Shown here: positions 1 to 12,288 of the stretch, piece after piece
Position numbering within the stretch: the first letter of the stretch is position 1
How the letters are laid out: the number at the start of each line of letters is the position of its first letter
From: Buchnera aphidicola (Cinara strobi)
GTDB taxonomy: Bacteria > Pseudomonadota > Gammaproteobacteria > Enterobacterales > Enterobacteriaceae
Length of the DNA: 64,000 nt
Direction: 5' to 3'
NCBI RefSeq assembly: GCF_900560745.1
Contig: NZ_LR025085.1
Span: forward strand, 372,001-436,000
Notes under the pieces: model-generated
What the model was told of the DNA's origin: nothing
What the model saw: the letters and a program-made list of their open reading frames with translations, nothing else
Database searches by the model: none
Translations under genes and position numbers: made by a program

Positions 1-2806
<2,806 letters not shown>

Positions 2807-2941
2807 TTACAACCCACAGGTGTTTTTCTAAATTTTTAATCATATCCAAATTTTTAAAGAACATTTTTATTAAACTTAATATACTATAAAATAATTATAT
2901 CATATTTTTTTTTATGAGTATACAAAAATATTTTTAATTTT

Positions 2942-3013
2942 TGTCCCCTAGGGGATTTGAACCCCTGTTGCCGCCGTGAAAGGGCGATGTCCTAACCACT
3001 AGACGAAGGGGAC
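2942..3013 (-). tRNA. tRNA-Glu (anticodon UUC)
   Basis: The minus strand folds as a full cloverleaf. The acceptor stem GTCCCCT pairs with AGGGGAC, the anticodon loop is CTTTCAC (anticodon TTC), and the T loop is GTTCAAAT. It matches E. coli tRNA-Glu closely. CCA is not encoded, since the gene is followed by an A run. It sits between aroE and 23S rRNA and is probably co-transcribed with the 23S, as a remnant of the rRNA spacer tRNA. Confidence 0.97.
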
Positions 3014-3047
3014 AGAAAAAACAATCAAATATAAATATTACATTACA

Positions 3048-3075
3048 ATGTTACAGAAGGAATAAAAAGTGTCAA
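3048..3075 (-). promoter_or_regulatory. Promoter for tRNA-Glu/23S rRNA
   Basis: On the minus strand a perfect -35 box TTGACA (3070-3075) is followed after 16 nt by TAACAT (3048-3053). Transcription would start near 3041, about 30 nt before tRNA-Glu. It is the only consensus-quality pair between aroE and tRNA-Glu, which fits a strong stable-RNA promoter. The boxes are seen; their use is inferred. Confidence 0.65.
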
Positions 3076-3178
3076 GTGTTTTTTTATATTTTCTTTAAAA
3101 AAAAATAAAAAAATATTTTCTATATCATTAATCTTATTTTATAAGAAATAATATTTTTATTACTTGGATTAATTTAAA

Positions 3179-4021
3179 TTATTTAGAATGTTTAAAATTA
3201 AAAATATTTTTATTAATATCCGGAAGTATATTAAACCATAAATAACACGAATAAGCAGCTTGAGCAACTAACATTCCGAAACCATCTGAAATATTTTTAC
3301 TACCTAAGTGTTTACAAAATTTTAAAAAAGGAGTAAGAGATAATGTCTTGGAATAAGAAAGATCATAACATTTCGTTGATGGCAAAACTAAATTTTCTGG
3401 AAAAAGAGGAATTGATCCATAAAGACCACACGATGTAGAATTAATAATAATATCAAAATTTTTATGATATAAAAAATCAGAAAAAATAAATATTTTTCCA
3501 AAAACTTTAAATCGCTTTACTAATTCAATAGATTTACTAACAGTTCTATTAAGAATAAAAATGCAACATTTTTCTTTCAATAAGTGAAATATAATAGAAC
3601 AAGCAGCTCCACCAGCTCCTAATAAAAGTACACAAGTATTTTTTTTAAGAAAAGCTAAACGCTTCAAATCATATATTAAACCTATCCCATCCGTATTATC
3701 CCCTAAAATACTATTATCTTCACGCTTTACTAACGTATTAATAGAATGAGAAACTTTGACTCTTTTAGTATATTTACTAGGAATACAAAACGATTTTTTT
3801 TTAAAAGGAACCGTTATATTACATCCCAACCCCCCTTGGTTAAAAAATTTCGTTACTTTTCTAAAAAAATTTAACTCATTACATAAAAAAATGTTATAAT
3901 GATATTTAATTTTTATTTCTTTAGAAAAATTTTCATGTATAACAGGAGATAAAGAATGTTTTACTGGATTTCCAAATAAAGCAATAGAATAAGAGTTATT
4001 TATACCTTGAAATGGCAACAT
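3179..4021 (-). CDS. aroE: Shikimate dehydrogenase AroE
   Basis: This enzyme reduces 3-dehydroshikimate to shikimate with NADPH, the fourth step of chorismate synthesis, in the cytosol. The 280-residue protein spans the family length (E. coli 272). The N-terminal FGNPVKHSLSP shikimate-binding motif is at residues 16-26. The catalytic Lys74 lies in TVPFK and Asp111 in DNTDG. A GAGGA nucleotide-binding turn is near 135, with a GMLVAQA segment near the C-terminus. The ATG is preceded by a near-perfect AAGGAGG ribosome site, which fixes the start. It lies upstream of tRNA-Glu/23S and diverges from def. With aroB and aroK elsewhere in the window it supports aromatic amino-acid provisioning of the host. 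Confidence 0.98.
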   Translation of the reverse strand: MLPFQGINNSYSIALFGNPVKHSLSPVIHENFSKEIKIKYHYNIFLCNELNFFRKVTKFFNQGGLGCNITVPFKKKSFCIPSKYTKRVKVSHSINTLVKREDNSILGDNTDGIGLIYDLKRLAFLKKNTCVLLLGAGGAACSIIFHLLKEKCCIFILNRTVSKSIELVKRFKVFGKIFIFSDFLYHKNFDIIINSTSCGLYGSIPLFPENLVLPSTKCYDLSYSKTLSLTPFLKFCKHLGSKNISDGFGMLVAQAAYSCYLWFNILPDINKNIFNFKHSK

Positions 4022-4084
4022 AATAAAACCTCCTTGAACAGTTTTAAAATTATTTAATATATATAAAAAATCAAATTAAATAAA

Positions 4085-4101
4085 TACGATAAATTATCGT
4101 A
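4085..4101. repeat. Perfect 17-nt palindrome between aroE and def
   Basis: TACGATAA and TTATCGTA flank one central A, an 8-1-8 perfect inverted repeat in the divergent aroE/def spacer. It contains two CG steps, which are rare in this AT-rich DNA. It looks like an operator half-site pair, or could overlap a promoter (GTATAAAG follows it). No matching regulator is visible in the window, so function is unknown. Confidence 0.5.
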
Positions 4102-4168
4102 TAAAGTATTTAATAAAAAATCATTCTTTATCTTGATTAAAAATTAAAAAAAATTTAAAAAAATAACT

Positions 4169-4627
4169 ATGTCTATACGTAAAATATTAAAATTTCCAGA
4201 TCAGCGTTTACGTTGGCAATCACGACCAATTAAAAAAATAAATCAATATACTAAAAGAATTATATCTGATATGTTTGACACTATGTATGCTAATAATGGA
4301 ATCGGATTAGCTGCACCTCAAATAAATATACATCAACAAATTATTGTAATCAGTTCTTTATCACCTAAACAACCTGAATTAATCTTAATTAATCCAAGAA
4401 TATTAAAAAAAAAAAAAAAATATATACAATCAACCGAAGGTTGTTTATCTATTCCACTGATCACCTCTACAATCTATAGATCAAAATATATAAAAATAAA
4501 AGCACAAGATTCTTTTGGTAAATCTTTCATATTAGAAGCAAAATCATTATTATCTATTTGTATACAGCATGAAATGGATCATTTAATTGGAAAACTATTT
4601 ATAGACTACAATACAATAAAATTATAA
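4169..4627 (+). CDS. def: Peptide deformylase
   Basis: This metalloenzyme removes the formyl group from the N-terminal methionine of new proteins. All three family motifs are present: GIGLAAPQ (44-51), EGCLS with metal-binding Cys92, and HEMDH (134-138) supplying two His ligands and the catalytic Glu135. At 152 residues it is shorter than the E. coli enzyme (169) because the C-terminal helix after FIDY is gone. That helix is dispensable in other species. Codons for ILKKKKK contain a run of 16 A at 4405-4420, a likely slippage site. It is followed 30 nt later by fmt, the enzyme that adds the formyl group to initiator tRNA, the usual def-fmt operon. Confidence 0.97.
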   Translation: MSIRKILKFPDQRLRWQSRPIKKINQYTKRIISDMFDTMYANNGIGLAAPQINIHQQIIVISSLSPKQPELILINPRILKKKKKYIQSTEGCLSIPLITSTIYRSKYIKIKAQDSFGKSFILEAKSLLSICIQHEMDHLIGKLFIDYNTIKL

Positions 4628-4657
4628 CTTTCTATATAATCAAATATAAATCAAAAT

Positions 4658-5614
4658 ATGCTAAAAAAAATATCAAAAGTTGTATTTGCAGGTAGTAATG
4701 ATTTTTCATTAGCGCATCTAAATTCACTATTTTATTCTTCATATACTATCTCTGCAATATTGACAAAACCGGATAATATTTTTATAAAAAAAAAAAATAA
4801 TAATTTTTCTTCAGTAAAAAAATTTGCTATTAAAAAAAATATTCCTTTGTTACAACCTGATAATTTATTTGAAAAAAAATTTTATAAATTTCTTTTAAAA
4901 ATAAAAGCAGACATATTAATCGTCTCTTCATATGGATATAAAATACCTTCTACTATACTAAAAATATTTCCCTTAGGGGGAATAAATCTACATGCCTCTT
5001 TATTACCCCGGTGGAAAGGTGCAGCTCCAATACAATGGGCGATTTTATCAGGAGATAAAAAAACTGGAATTAGCGTAATAAAAATGAATTCTACTATTGA
5101 TGCTGGAAAAATAATATACACTCTATCTTGTCCAATTCAATCTACTGATACTACCATATCATTATTAAGTAAATTAATTCCCATTTCATTACAATGTATG
5201 TATCAATCTCTTAAAATGGTTATTTATTCCAATACACGCCAATACTTAAAACAAGATAAAAAACTATCCACCATAGCCCCAAAAATAAAAAAAAAGGACG
5301 GAATAATTAACTGGTCTCTTACTGTTATTGAAATTGATCGATTAATTAGAGCTATGATACCCTGGCCATGTTGTCAATTTTTAATTAAAAATACTTTTAT
5401 TAAAATTAAAAAATCATCTATTTTATCTATTTATAAAAATAAATTTCAAGAAGGAAGAATTATTGAAATTTCAAAAACTGGATTACAAGTCAATACTGGA
5501 TCAGGTATACTAAATATAGAGAAAATACAATTACCGGGAAAAAAAACAGTACATATTTCACAAATATTACATTCAAAAAAAAAATTATTTAAAAAAAATT
5601 CTGTATTACCCTAA
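4658..5614 (+). CDS. fmt: Methionyl-tRNA formyltransferase
   Basis: Fmt transfers a formyl group from 10-formyl-THF to Met-tRNA(fMet), which marks it for initiation. The 318 residues match the full length of E. coli Fmt (315). The N-terminal catalytic domain has FAGSNDF near 10-16. The triad is Asn110 and His112 in the NLHASLLPRWKGAAPIQ segment and Asp148 in TIDAG. A lysine-rich C-terminal OB-fold tRNA-binding domain ends in PGKK and SKKKLF. It is the second gene of def-fmt and is followed by a strong hairpin terminator. No defect is visible despite heavy Lys/Ile bias. Confidence 0.98.
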   Translation: MLKKISKVVFAGSNDFSLAHLNSLFYSSYTISAILTKPDNIFIKKKNNNFSSVKKFAIKKNIPLLQPDNLFEKKFYKFLLKIKADILIVSSYGYKIPSTILKIFPLGGINLHASLLPRWKGAAPIQWAILSGDKKTGISVIKMNSTIDAGKIIYTLSCPIQSTDTTISLLSKLIPISLQCMYQSLKMVIYSNTRQYLKQDKKLSTIAPKIKKKDGIINWSLTVIEIDRLIRAMIPWPCCQFLIKNTFIKIKKSSILSIYKNKFQEGRIIEISKTGLQVNTGSGILNIEKIQLPGKKTVHISQILHSKKKLFKKNSVLP

Positions 5615-5634
5615 TATTTAAAGATATAAAAAAT

Positions 5635-5657
5635 AACGGCATAAAAATGCCGTTTTT
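5635..5657. terminator. Bidirectional Rho-independent terminator between fmt and rplQ
   Basis: AACGGCAT and ATGCCGTT form a perfect 8-bp stem around an AAAA loop, followed by a T run on the plus strand. On the minus strand the same stem is followed by ATTTTTT. It therefore can end both def-fmt (plus) and the alpha ribosomal operon (minus), which converge here. Confidence 0.85.
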
Positions 5658-5703
5658 ATTAAACCGATATCTAAAAATATGTTATTTATATATAAAACAT
5701 ACC

Positions 5704-6066
5704 TTAAATATTACGGCCAACAAACTCTACATACGCCATAGATGCATTGTCACCTTTTCTAAAGCCACACTTTAAAACTCGTAAATAACCACCTGGACGA
5801 GAATAAAAATGAGGACCTAATTCATGAAATAGTTTTTTTACTGCAAAAATATCACATATACGAGAAAAAATTAACCGACGATTAGAAATCGTGTCATATT
5901 TCGCTCTCGTAATAATTGGCTCAATAAAACGACGTAGTTCTTTGGCTTTTGGTACAGTAGTTTTAATACGTTCATACTTAATTAACGAACATGTCATATT
6001 TTTTAACATAGATTTTAAATGACTACTTGTTTTATTTAATAATCGACCTGTTTTTCTATGCCTCAT
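5704..6066 (-). CDS. rplQ: 50S ribosomal protein L17
   Basis: L17 is a late-block large-subunit protein lining the lower 50S surface near the exit tunnel. The start [16 protein letters not shown] and the internal [14 protein letters not shown] and [12 protein letters not shown] motifs are diagnostic. At 120 residues it lacks only a short C-terminal tail compared with E. coli (127). It is the last gene of the alpha operon, 61 nt after rpoA, and ends just before the bidirectional terminator. Confidence 0.98.
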   Translation of the reverse strand: MRHRKTGRLLNKTSSHLKSMLKNMTCSLIKYERIKTTVPKAKELRRFIEPIITRAKYDTISNRRLIFSRICDIFAVKKLFHELGPHFYSRPGGYLRVLKCGFRKGDNASMAYVEFVGRNI

Positions 6067-6127
6067 AATATTTCATCCTATTAATGTAATTTATATTTTT
6101 AAAAATATACAAAATAATAATCTATTT

Positions 6128-7126
6128 TTATATAATCTTATCTTCTGTTAAAATATTAGGTGGCCAATTATCTAATCTCATTCCTAGTGATAGACCCCTC
6201 GCAGCTAATACATCTTTAATTTCAGTTAATGATTTTTTACCTAAGTTTGGAGTTTTTAATAATTCTACTTCCGTTTTTTGAACTAAATCACCAATATAAT
6301 GAATACTTTCAGCTTTTAAACAATTAGCAGATCGAACTGTTAACTCTAAATCGTCCACAGGGCGCAATAAAATTGGTTCAAATTCTGGTTTTTCTTCTTT
6401 TATTTTAGGTTCGCGAAAACCTCTTAAATCTACAAAAGCTTCCAATTGATCAGCCAAAATAGTTGCTGCACTTCTAATAGCTCCTTCAGGATCAATGGTT
6501 CCGTTAGTTTCTAAATCAATAATTAACTTATCTAAATCAGTTCTTTTCTCTACTCTTGCCGCTTCTACAGTATAAATCATACGTTCTATTGGACTGTATG
6601 ATACATCTAAAAATAATTTTCCGATAATATTACTATCATCTTGAGAATCCTTTCTTGATTGAGCTGTAATATAGCCTCTTCCTCGCATTACTTTTATTCT
6701 CATATCAATAGATACAGTAGAAGACGTTATATAACAAATAACATGTTGTAAATTTATAATTTCAGTAGAAGCATCATATTCAATATCTGAAGCTAAAACA
6801 GGTCCTATACCATTTTTTTTCAATCGTAAAACTACTTCATTTTTACCAAATAATTTAATTGATAAACCTTTTAAGTTTAATAATATATTTAATATATCTT
6901 CTCGAATTCCTTCCTTATGCATATATTCATGTAAAATACCGTCTATCTCTACTTCTGTCACAGCACATCCAGACATAGAAGATAGTAAAATTCTTCTTAA
7001 TGCATTTCCTAAAGTATGTCCAAAGCCACGCTCTAACGGTTCCAAAGTAATCTTAGCACGAGTCGAACTCAGTTGTATGATATCAACTAATCTAGGCTTC
7101 AAAAAATCTTCTACAAACCGCTCCAT
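6128..7126 (-). CDS. rpoA: RNA polymerase alpha subunit
   Basis: Alpha dimerises to nucleate RNA polymerase assembly and contacts UP elements and activators. The N-terminal assembly domain (about 1-235) carries the [19 protein letters not shown] signature. An acidic linker ([10 protein letters not shown]) leads to the C-terminal domain, with [14 protein letters not shown] and [12 protein letters not shown] motifs. The ATG at 7126 is chosen because GAGG lies six bases upstream and it gives 332 residues (E. coli 329). A GTG a few codons earlier has no such support. It lies between rpsD and rplQ in the alpha operon. The retained CTD suggests promoters may still use alpha contacts. Confidence 0.97.
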   Translation of the reverse strand: MERFVEDFLKPRLVDIIQLSSTRAKITLEPLERGFGHTLGNALRRILLSSMSGCAVTEVEIDGILHEYMHKEGIREDILNILLNLKGLSIKLFGKNEVVLRLKKNGIGPVLASDIEYDASTEIINLQHVICYITSSTVSIDMRIKVMRGRGYITAQSRKDSQDDSNIIGKLFLDVSYSPIERMIYTVEAARVEKRTDLDKLIIDLETNGTIDPEGAIRSAATILADQLEAFVDLRGFREPKIKEEKPEFEPILLRPVDDLELTVRSANCLKAESIHYIGDLVQKTEVELLKTPNLGKKSLTEIKDVLAARGLSLGMRLDNWPPNILTEDKII

Positions 7127-7156
7127 TATCATCCTCACTAAAATATATAATTACTT

Positions 7157-7777
7157 CTACTTAGAATATAATTCTACTATTAAATGTTCATTAATATCTG
7201 AAGACAAATCACAACGATCAATAGAACGTAAAAAAACACCTTCCATAGCATTATAATTAACATCAAACCAATTAGATTGCTCTCGCTGCTGCATAATTTC
7301 TATTGCCGCCTTGATTCTCAATTGACCTTTCGATTTTTGACAAATAGATATTTTGTCTTTTAAAGATACTTGAAAAGAAGGAATATTAACTATTTTATCA
7401 TTTACGCAAATAGATTTATGACTAATTAATTGACGTGCTTCCGATCTAGTGGTCCCAAACCCCATTCGATACACAACATTATCTAGCCGATGTTCTAACA
7501 AAAATAATAAATTTTGTCCAGTGTTTCCTTTTAACCTAGCAGCTTTTTTATAATAATTATGAAACTGTTTTTCTAAAACTCCATATAAACGACGTAATTT
7601 TTGTTTTTCTCTTAATTGTTTAGCATATTCAGATAAACGTAATTTTCTAAATCCATGCTGACCTGGTGCTTGATCAATATTACATTTTGTCTCAATGGAT
7701 CTAACTCCTGATTTCAAAAATAAATCTGAACCTTCTCGTCTACTTAATCTTAATTTAGGACCTAAATATCTCGCCAT
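7157..7777 (-). CDS. rpsD: 30S ribosomal protein S4
   Basis: S4 is the primary 16S binder that nucleates 30S assembly, and in enterobacteria it represses the alpha operon. The start is set at [16 protein letters not shown] (7777), with AAGGA upstream, giving 206 residues exactly as in E. coli. A longer in-frame reading would only run into the end of rpsK. The S4 RNA-binding domain with [21 protein letters not shown] is intact. It is the third gene of rpsM-rpsK-rpsD-rpoA-rplQ. Confidence 0.97.
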   Translation of the reverse strand: MARYLGPKLRLSRREGSDLFLKSGVRSIETKCNIDQAPGQHGFRKLRLSEYAKQLREKQKLRRLYGVLEKQFHNYYKKAARLKGNTGQNLLFLLEHRLDNVVYRMGFGTTRSEARQLISHKSICVNDKIVNIPSFQVSLKDKISICQKSKGQLRIKAAIEIMQQREQSNWFDVNYNAMEGVFLRSIDRCDLSSDINEHLIVELYSK

Positions 7778-7805
7778 CTTTTTATATTCCTTCAATAAAA
7801 AATCA

Positions 7806-8201
7806 TTATACTCTACGTTTTTTTGGTGCCCGACATCCATTATGGGGAATAGGTGTTACATCTTTAATATTTGTAATACGAAAACCTGAAGCATTCAAAG
7901 CGCGAATAGTCGATTCACGACCAGGACCCGGACCGTTAACCATAATTTCTAAATTTTTTATTCCATATTCTTTAACACGATCTGCACATTTTTCTGCTGC
8001 TACCTGCGCGGCAAAAGGAGTAGATTTTCTTGAACCTCTAAAACCAGAACCACCTGAAGTAGCCCAACTCAATGTATTACCTTGACGATCAGTGATCGTC
8101 ACAATAGTATTATTAAAAGATGCGTGTATATGCGCAATACCATCTAAAATTTGTCTCTTTATACGTTTCTTAATATGGCGATGAGCTATTTTTTTTGACA
8201 T
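7806..8201 (-). CDS. rpsK: 30S ribosomal protein S11
   Basis: S11 sits on the 30S platform near the 3' end of 16S rRNA. The 131-residue protein is nearly colinear with E. coli S11 (129). It has the signatures [39 protein letters not shown] and the C-terminal [18 protein letters not shown]. It lies 17 nt after rpsM and just before rpsD in the alpha operon. Confidence 0.98.
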   Translation of the reverse strand: MSKKIAHRHIKKRIKRQILDGIAHIHASFNNTIVTITDRQGNTLSWATSGGSGFRGSRKSTPFAAQVAAEKCADRVKEYGIKNLEIMVNGPGPGRESTIRALNASGFRITNIKDVTPIPHNGCRAPKKRRV

Positions 8202-8218
8202 AAAAATAATCTTCCTAA

Positions 8219-8578
8219 TTATCTACTTTTAATTAATTTTCTTGGACCTTTACAAGTACGAGCATTTGTTTTTGTTCTTTGTCCTCGAACTGGCAAGTGT
8301 CTACGATGGCGTAAACCCCTATAACAACCAATATCCATTAATCTTTTTATATTAACGGCCTTGTCTCTACGCAAATCACCTTCAACAATAAATTTAGAAA
8401 TAATAACTCGTAAACTATCAAGTTGCCTGTCATTTAATTTACTAACAACCATATTATATGGAATATTAGATGCTATACAAATTTTTCTAGATAAAGATCG
8501 TCCAATACCGTAAATACCAGTTAATGCAATTAAAACATGCTTAGAATCAGAAATATTAATTCCAGCAATTCTAGCCAT
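8219..8578 (-). CDS. rpsM: 30S ribosomal protein S13
   Basis: S13 contacts the P-site tRNA and forms bridges to the 50S. The start at MARIAGINI (8578) is supported by an AAGGAG site 9 nt upstream and gives 119 residues (E. coli 118). The motifs [10 protein letters not shown], the helix-two-turn-helix, and the basic tail [27 protein letters not shown] (shown in part) are present. It is the first gene of the alpha operon. The 107-nt spacer to rpmJ contains a small AT hairpin (8640-8659) where the E. coli S4-binding leader would lie. Confidence 0.97.
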   Translation of the reverse strand: MARIAGINISDSKHVLIALTGIYGIGRSLSRKICIASNIPYNMVVSKLNDRQLDSLRVIISKFIVEGDLRRDKAVNIKRLMDIGCYRGLRHRRHLPVRGQRTKTNARTCKGPRKLIKSR

Positions 8579-8685
8579 ATAAATTACTCCTTTTATTTTA
8601 ATTTTATACAAAAATTAAAAATAACATAAATCAGTAAATATAATAATTTTTATTATTATTTATCATACATAATTATTATCCTAAT

Positions 8686-8802
8686 CTATCCTTGTCGTTG
8701 TTTATGCTTAGGATCATTACCGCAAATAACTCGAATAATATTTTTTCTACGTATAATCTTACAACTACGACATATTTTTTTAACTGACGCTCTAACTTTC
8801 AT
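8686..8802 (-). CDS. rpmJ: 50S ribosomal protein L36
   Basis: This 38-codon gene reads [19 protein letters not shown] and ends KHKQRQG, the standard zinc-ribbon L36. The four ligands are Cys11, Cys14, Cys27 and His32 (Cys-Cys-Cys-His). It lies between secY and rpsM, its usual place at the end of the spc operon. A GGAG site precedes the ATG. It keeps all zinc ligands, unlike the C-minus paralogue. Confidence 0.97.
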   Translation of the reverse strand: MKVRASVKKICRSCKIIRRKNIIRVICGNDPKHKQRQG

Positions 8803-8839
8803 TAATTCTCCTGAAATATAGATAAACTATATCATTTTA

Positions 8840-10135
8840 TTAATTTTTTAAATATAAATTAGATTTTTTTAATACCTGTCTATATTGAGTTGACATCATT
8901 AAAGTTTGAACATGGGTAATAAATTCCATTAAAACTACTACTACAATCAATAAAGACGTTCCTCCAAAATAAAATGGAGCTTCTAATAAAAAATGCATAA
9001 GGTCTGGTACTAAACATATTAAAACAGTATATATTGACCCTACTATCGTTAATTTAAAAACAATTGCTTGAATATATTCAGCTGTACGTATACCAGGTCG
9101 GATACCAGGAAGAAAAGCACCTGATTTTTTTAAGTTTATGGCAGTATCAGAAACATTAAACATTACATTAGTATAAAAAAAACAAAAAAATATAATTAGT
9201 AATGCATTAATTAATAAGTAAATACCATAATTACATTCAAAAAAATTAAAAATTTTTTCTAAATAAATCCAATCATTAAAAAAATGATGACAATATGTCA
9301 TAATAATCGAAGGAAATAAAATTAAACTAGATGAAAAAATTACAGGTGTTACTCCAGCCATATTTAATTTTAAAGGTAAATAACTATTGTAAGAAGAATG
9401 CATTCGTCGACCGTGCTGACGGCGAGCATAACATACTACAATTCTACGCTGACTACTTTCTATAAAAACTACCATAAAAATTACAAAAAACATAACTAAA
9501 AAAATCAATAAAATATGTAAAAAATGAAAATTTCTACTCTTCATTAAAGATAATGTTTGAATAAAAGATGATGGAAGATGAGAAATGATTCCAGAAAAAA
9601 TAATTAATGAAATACCATTACCTAAACCTTTCTCTGTAATAAACTCTCCTAACCACATTAAAAAAATAGTACCAGCAACCAAACTAATCACTGAAACAGC
9701 ATAAAAACTAAAATTAGTACTAACAATAATATTTTCCATACCTGGAAGAAAAGGTAGGCCAACGATAACGCTTGTAGATTGAATAAAAGATAAAAATAAC
9801 GTCATATACTTAGTATATTGATTTAATCTTTTTTTACCGGCCGCTCCATCATTTTTTAAATGACTTAAGTGTGAAAAAATTAAAGTTAACAATTGCATAA
9901 TAATAGAAGCAGAAATATACGGCATAACGCCTAATGTAAAAATTGATGCTCGATTTAAAGATCCTCCAGAAAAAATATTAAACATAGATAATAAAGAAGC
10001 ACTTTTACTTAAAAAAAATTGTTCTAAAACTTTAATATTAATACCAGGAATTGGAATAAAAGAGCCTATTCGAAATATTATTATAGATATTAAAACAAAT
10101 AAAATTCTTTTTTGTAAATTATATAATGTAGACAT
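8840..10135 (-). CDS. secY: Preprotein translocase channel subunit SecY
   Basis: SecY forms the membrane channel of the Sec translocon with SecE/SecG and the SecA motor. The 431 residues contain about ten hydrophobic helices. Conserved blocks include RIGSFIPIPGI near the first helix, FNIFSGG (plug region), LGVMPYISASI, GLGNGIS, QRRIVVCYARRQHGRR (cytoplasmic loop C4), and KKSGAFLPGIRPG (C5, SecA-binding). The first 12-15 residues of E. coli SecY are missing at the N-terminus. It is the penultimate gene of the spc operon, after rplO. Confidence 0.98.
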   Translation of the reverse strand: MSTLYNLQKRILFVLISIIIFRIGSFIPIPGINIKVLEQFFLSKSASLLSMFNIFSGGSLNRASIFTLGVMPYISASIIMQLLTLIFSHLSHLKNDGAAGKKRLNQYTKYMTLFLSFIQSTSVIVGLPFLPGMENIIVSTNFSFYAVSVISLVAGTIFLMWLGEFITEKGLGNGISLIIFSGIISHLPSSFIQTLSLMKSRNFHFLHILLIFLVMFFVIFMVVFIESSQRRIVVCYARRQHGRRMHSSYNSYLPLKLNMAGVTPVIFSSSLILFPSIIMTYCHHFFNDWIYLEKIFNFFECNYGIYLLINALLIIFFCFFYTNVMFNVSDTAINLKKSGAFLPGIRPGIRTAEYIQAIVFKLTIVGSIYTVLICLVPDLMHFLLEAPFYFGGTSLLIVVVVLMEFITHVQTLMMSTQYRQVLKKSNLYLKN

Positions 10136-10183
10136 AATATACTTTCTATTAAAATAAATTATTTAGTTATATAAAATTATCTT

Positions 10184-10621
10184 TTAAGGATTAACAATTC
10201 CTCCAGCTAATTCAATACACACACGAGCACCTTTAGTTACTAATAACCCAGAAATCACTAAAGGTCTATTAATAGACCCTATTTTTATAATCTTAACATA
10301 TTTAATATTCTTTTTAACCAAATTTTTCTTCTTTAAAACTGACAAATTAATATTATTTACATCAAGTAAATTATTTAATTCAAATAACCGTATCTCGTCC
10401 ACTAATATTTTTTTTTTAGAAACAAAACCAAACTTTGGAATTCTACGATATAACGGGGTTTGTCCTCCCTCAAAACCAATACGAATTTTTTTTCCAGTTC
10501 TAGATTTTTGTCCTTTATGTCCTCGACCTCCTGTTTTTCCTAATCCAGAACCAATACCACGACATACACGTTTTCTTTTTTTTCGTAAATATACTGAATT
10601 AGATAATGAATTTAAATACAT
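10184..10621 (-). CDS. rplO: 50S ribosomal protein L15
   Basis: L15 is a late 50S assembly protein with a long N-terminal extension. [31 protein letters not shown] and the C-terminal [15 protein letters not shown] are diagnostic. The length of 145 matches E. coli (144). It starts 2 nt after rpmD and leads into secY, as in all enterobacteria. Confidence 0.98.
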   Translation of the reverse strand: MYLNSLSNSVYLRKKRKRVCRGIGSGLGKTGGRGHKGQKSRTGKKIRIGFEGGQTPLYRRIPKFGFVSKKKILVDEIRLFELNNLLDVNNINLSVLKKKNLVKKNIKYVKIIKIGSINRPLVISGLLVTKGARVCIELAGGIVNP

Positions 10622-10623
10622 AA

Positions 10624-10806
10624 TTAATTCCTTTTCTCAATTGAAATCATATAAAAAACTTTTTTTATCATACCCTGAATAGCTGGAGTATCATCTCTTT
10701 CTACAATATCACCAATATAACGTAAACCTAATCCCTTCATTGTTGAAATATGACTTGGTAAACGACCAATTTGGCTTTTTATTTGTTTGATAATAATTTT
10801 TTTCAT
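10624..10806 (-). CDS. rpmD: 50S ribosomal protein L30
   Basis: This is a small 60-residue protein (E. coli 59) with the typical KQIKSQIGR pattern, [22 protein letters not shown] and a beta-alpha-beta L30 fold. It lies between rpsE (26 nt upstream) and rplO (2 nt downstream), the fixed place in the spc operon. It is retained here although L30 is one of the more dispensable ribosomal proteins. Confidence 0.97.
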   Translation of the reverse strand: MKKIIIKQIKSQIGRLPSHISTMKGLGLRYIGDIVERDDTPAIQGMIKKVFYMISIEKRN

Positions 10807-10832
10807 AAGTATATAAAGTACACTCCTATAAT

Positions 10833-11327
10833 TTAGAATTTAATTATGGATTTACCACGTTTTTTAGAAATCATTTCAGGTGATCGAATTTTTTTTAAAC
10901 CATTTAAAGTCGCCCGAACAACATTTATTGGGTTTGTTGATCCATATATTTTAGCTAAAATATTTTTAATACCTACAACTTCTAAAATTGACCTCATAGC
11001 TCCACCAGCAATAATACCTGTACCATCAGATGCAGGCTTCATAAATATATTTGATCCAGTATGCGAACCTTTAACAGAGTGCTGTATAGTTTGCTGAAAT
11101 AAAGGAATTACAATCATACTCTTTCTTGCCTTTTCCATTGCTTTTTGAATAGCCGCAGGGACTTCACGAGCTTTTCCATAACCAAATCCTACTTTTCCAT
11201 TACCATTACCAACTACAGTCAAGGCAGTAAAGGAAAAAATTCTTCCTCCTTTTACAGTTTTTGATACTCGATTTACAGAAATTAATTTTTCTAGTAAATC
11301 TGTAGATAATTTTTTTTCAAAATTCAT
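10833..11327 (-). CDS. rpsE: 30S ribosomal protein S5
   Basis: S5 contributes to decoding fidelity and mRNA helicase activity at the entry tunnel. The 164 residues (E. coli 167) carry the double-stranded RNA-binding-like N-domain, with [20 protein letters not shown] and [18 protein letters not shown]. The C-domain has [12 protein letters not shown]. The last few residues of the E. coli protein are absent. It lies between rplR and rpmD in the spc operon. Confidence 0.98.
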   Translation of the reverse strand: MNFEKKLSTDLLEKLISVNRVSKTVKGGRIFSFTALTVVGNGNGKVGFGYGKAREVPAAIQKAMEKARKSMIVIPLFQQTIQHSVKGSHTGSNIFMKPASDGTGIIAGGAMRSILEVVGIKNILAKIYGSTNPINVVRATLNGLKKIRSPEMISKKRGKSIIKF

Positions 11328-11342
11328 ACTTTATCCTTATTT

Positions 11343-11711
11343 TTAAAATATTAATCCTGACTTACGAGCTGATTCAGCTAATTCTTTTAATCTACCATGA
11401 TACTTAAATCCAGATCGATCAAAAGAAACTTTTTTAATTCCATATTTTAAAGCTCTTTCTGCAATCCAGGTACCCACAAATTTTGCCGATTCTTTATTTC
11501 CTGTATATAAATTTTTAATATCTAACCTTTTAAATTCTAAAGTAGAAGCGCACACTAAAACCATGGCTGTTTTATAAGAAATAATTTGAGCATATATATG
11601 TTTTGATGAACGGTGCACAACTAAACGAAAATTGCAAGTACTATGTATTTTTTTACGTATTTTGGTATAACGCCTAATACGAATAGATCTTTTATTTATT
11701 TTTCCTTTCAT
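11343..11711 (-). CDS. rplR: 50S ribosomal protein L18
   Basis: L18 helps bring 5S rRNA into the central protuberance. The ATG at 11711 is preferred. It gives 122 residues (E. coli 117), follows an AAGAGG/GAAG purine stretch, and starts 1 nt past the rplF stop. An earlier in-frame start would overlap rplF by 38 nt. [24 protein letters not shown] and [13 protein letters not shown] are conserved. Confidence 0.95.
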   Translation of the reverse strand: MKGKINKRSIRIRRYTKIRKKIHSTCNFRLVVHRSSKHIYAQIISYKTAMVLVCASTLEFKRLDIKNLYTGNKESAKFVGTWIAERALKYGIKKVSFDRSGFKYHGRLKELAESARKSGLIF

Positions 11712-11712
11712 G

Positions 11713-12252
11713 CTACTTCTTCTTCGCCTCTTTAATACGAACTGATTCATTTAAATAACGAATACCCTTTCCTTTATATGGCTCAGGGATACGATAAGAA
11801 CGTAAATTAGCAGCAACTTGACCTACTAATTGTTTATCAATACCCTTTAAAGTAATTTCAACCTGTGACTCTATAGTAACTTGTACCGTTTTTGGAAGTT
11901 GATAAGAGATAGGATGAGAAAAACCTAAATATAATTTTAGGAAATTATTCTTTTCTAATGAAGCACGATAACCAATACCTACTAAATTCAATTGTTTTTG
12001 AAAACCTGATGTTACCCCAATAATCATTGTATATACTAAAGAGCGACAAGTACCTGCTTGCATCCACCCATATGTTTGCGAACAGTGATCATGTGAAAAA
12101 AATAAAGAATGTTTTCTTTGTTTAATTTTAACACATTTATGAACTATACGTTTTAACTTACCTAACGGGCCTTCGATAACAACCTTTAAATCATTATAAA
12201 AAAATTTTACATTTTTTGGGATAATTATAGTTGACTTAGCAACACGAGACAT
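11713..12252 (-). CDS. rplF: 50S ribosomal protein L6
   Basis: L6 is a two-domain protein near the sarcin-ricin loop and factor-binding site. The 179 residues (E. coli 177) contain MSRVAKS at the start, the duplicated beta fold, the LVGIGYRA motif in the first half, and [16 protein letters not shown] in the second. It lies between rpsH and rplR in the spc operon. Confidence 0.98.
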   Translation of the reverse strand: MSRVAKSTIIIPKNVKFFYNDLKVVIEGPLGKLKRIVHKCVKIKQRKHSLFFSHDHCSQTYGWMQAGTCRSLVYTMIIGVTSGFQKQLNLVGIGYRASLEKNNFLKLYLGFSHPISYQLPKTVQVTIESQVEITLKGIDKQLVGQVAANLRSYRIPEPYKGKGIRYLNESVRIKEAKKK

Positions 12253-12288
12253 TTTTCATTCCTTATCTATTTTAATAGATTATAACTA

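Noticed and set aside
4882-5121. 79-codon minus-strand frame inside fmt
   Set aside because: Antisense shadow of a well-conserved coding region. No ribosome site.
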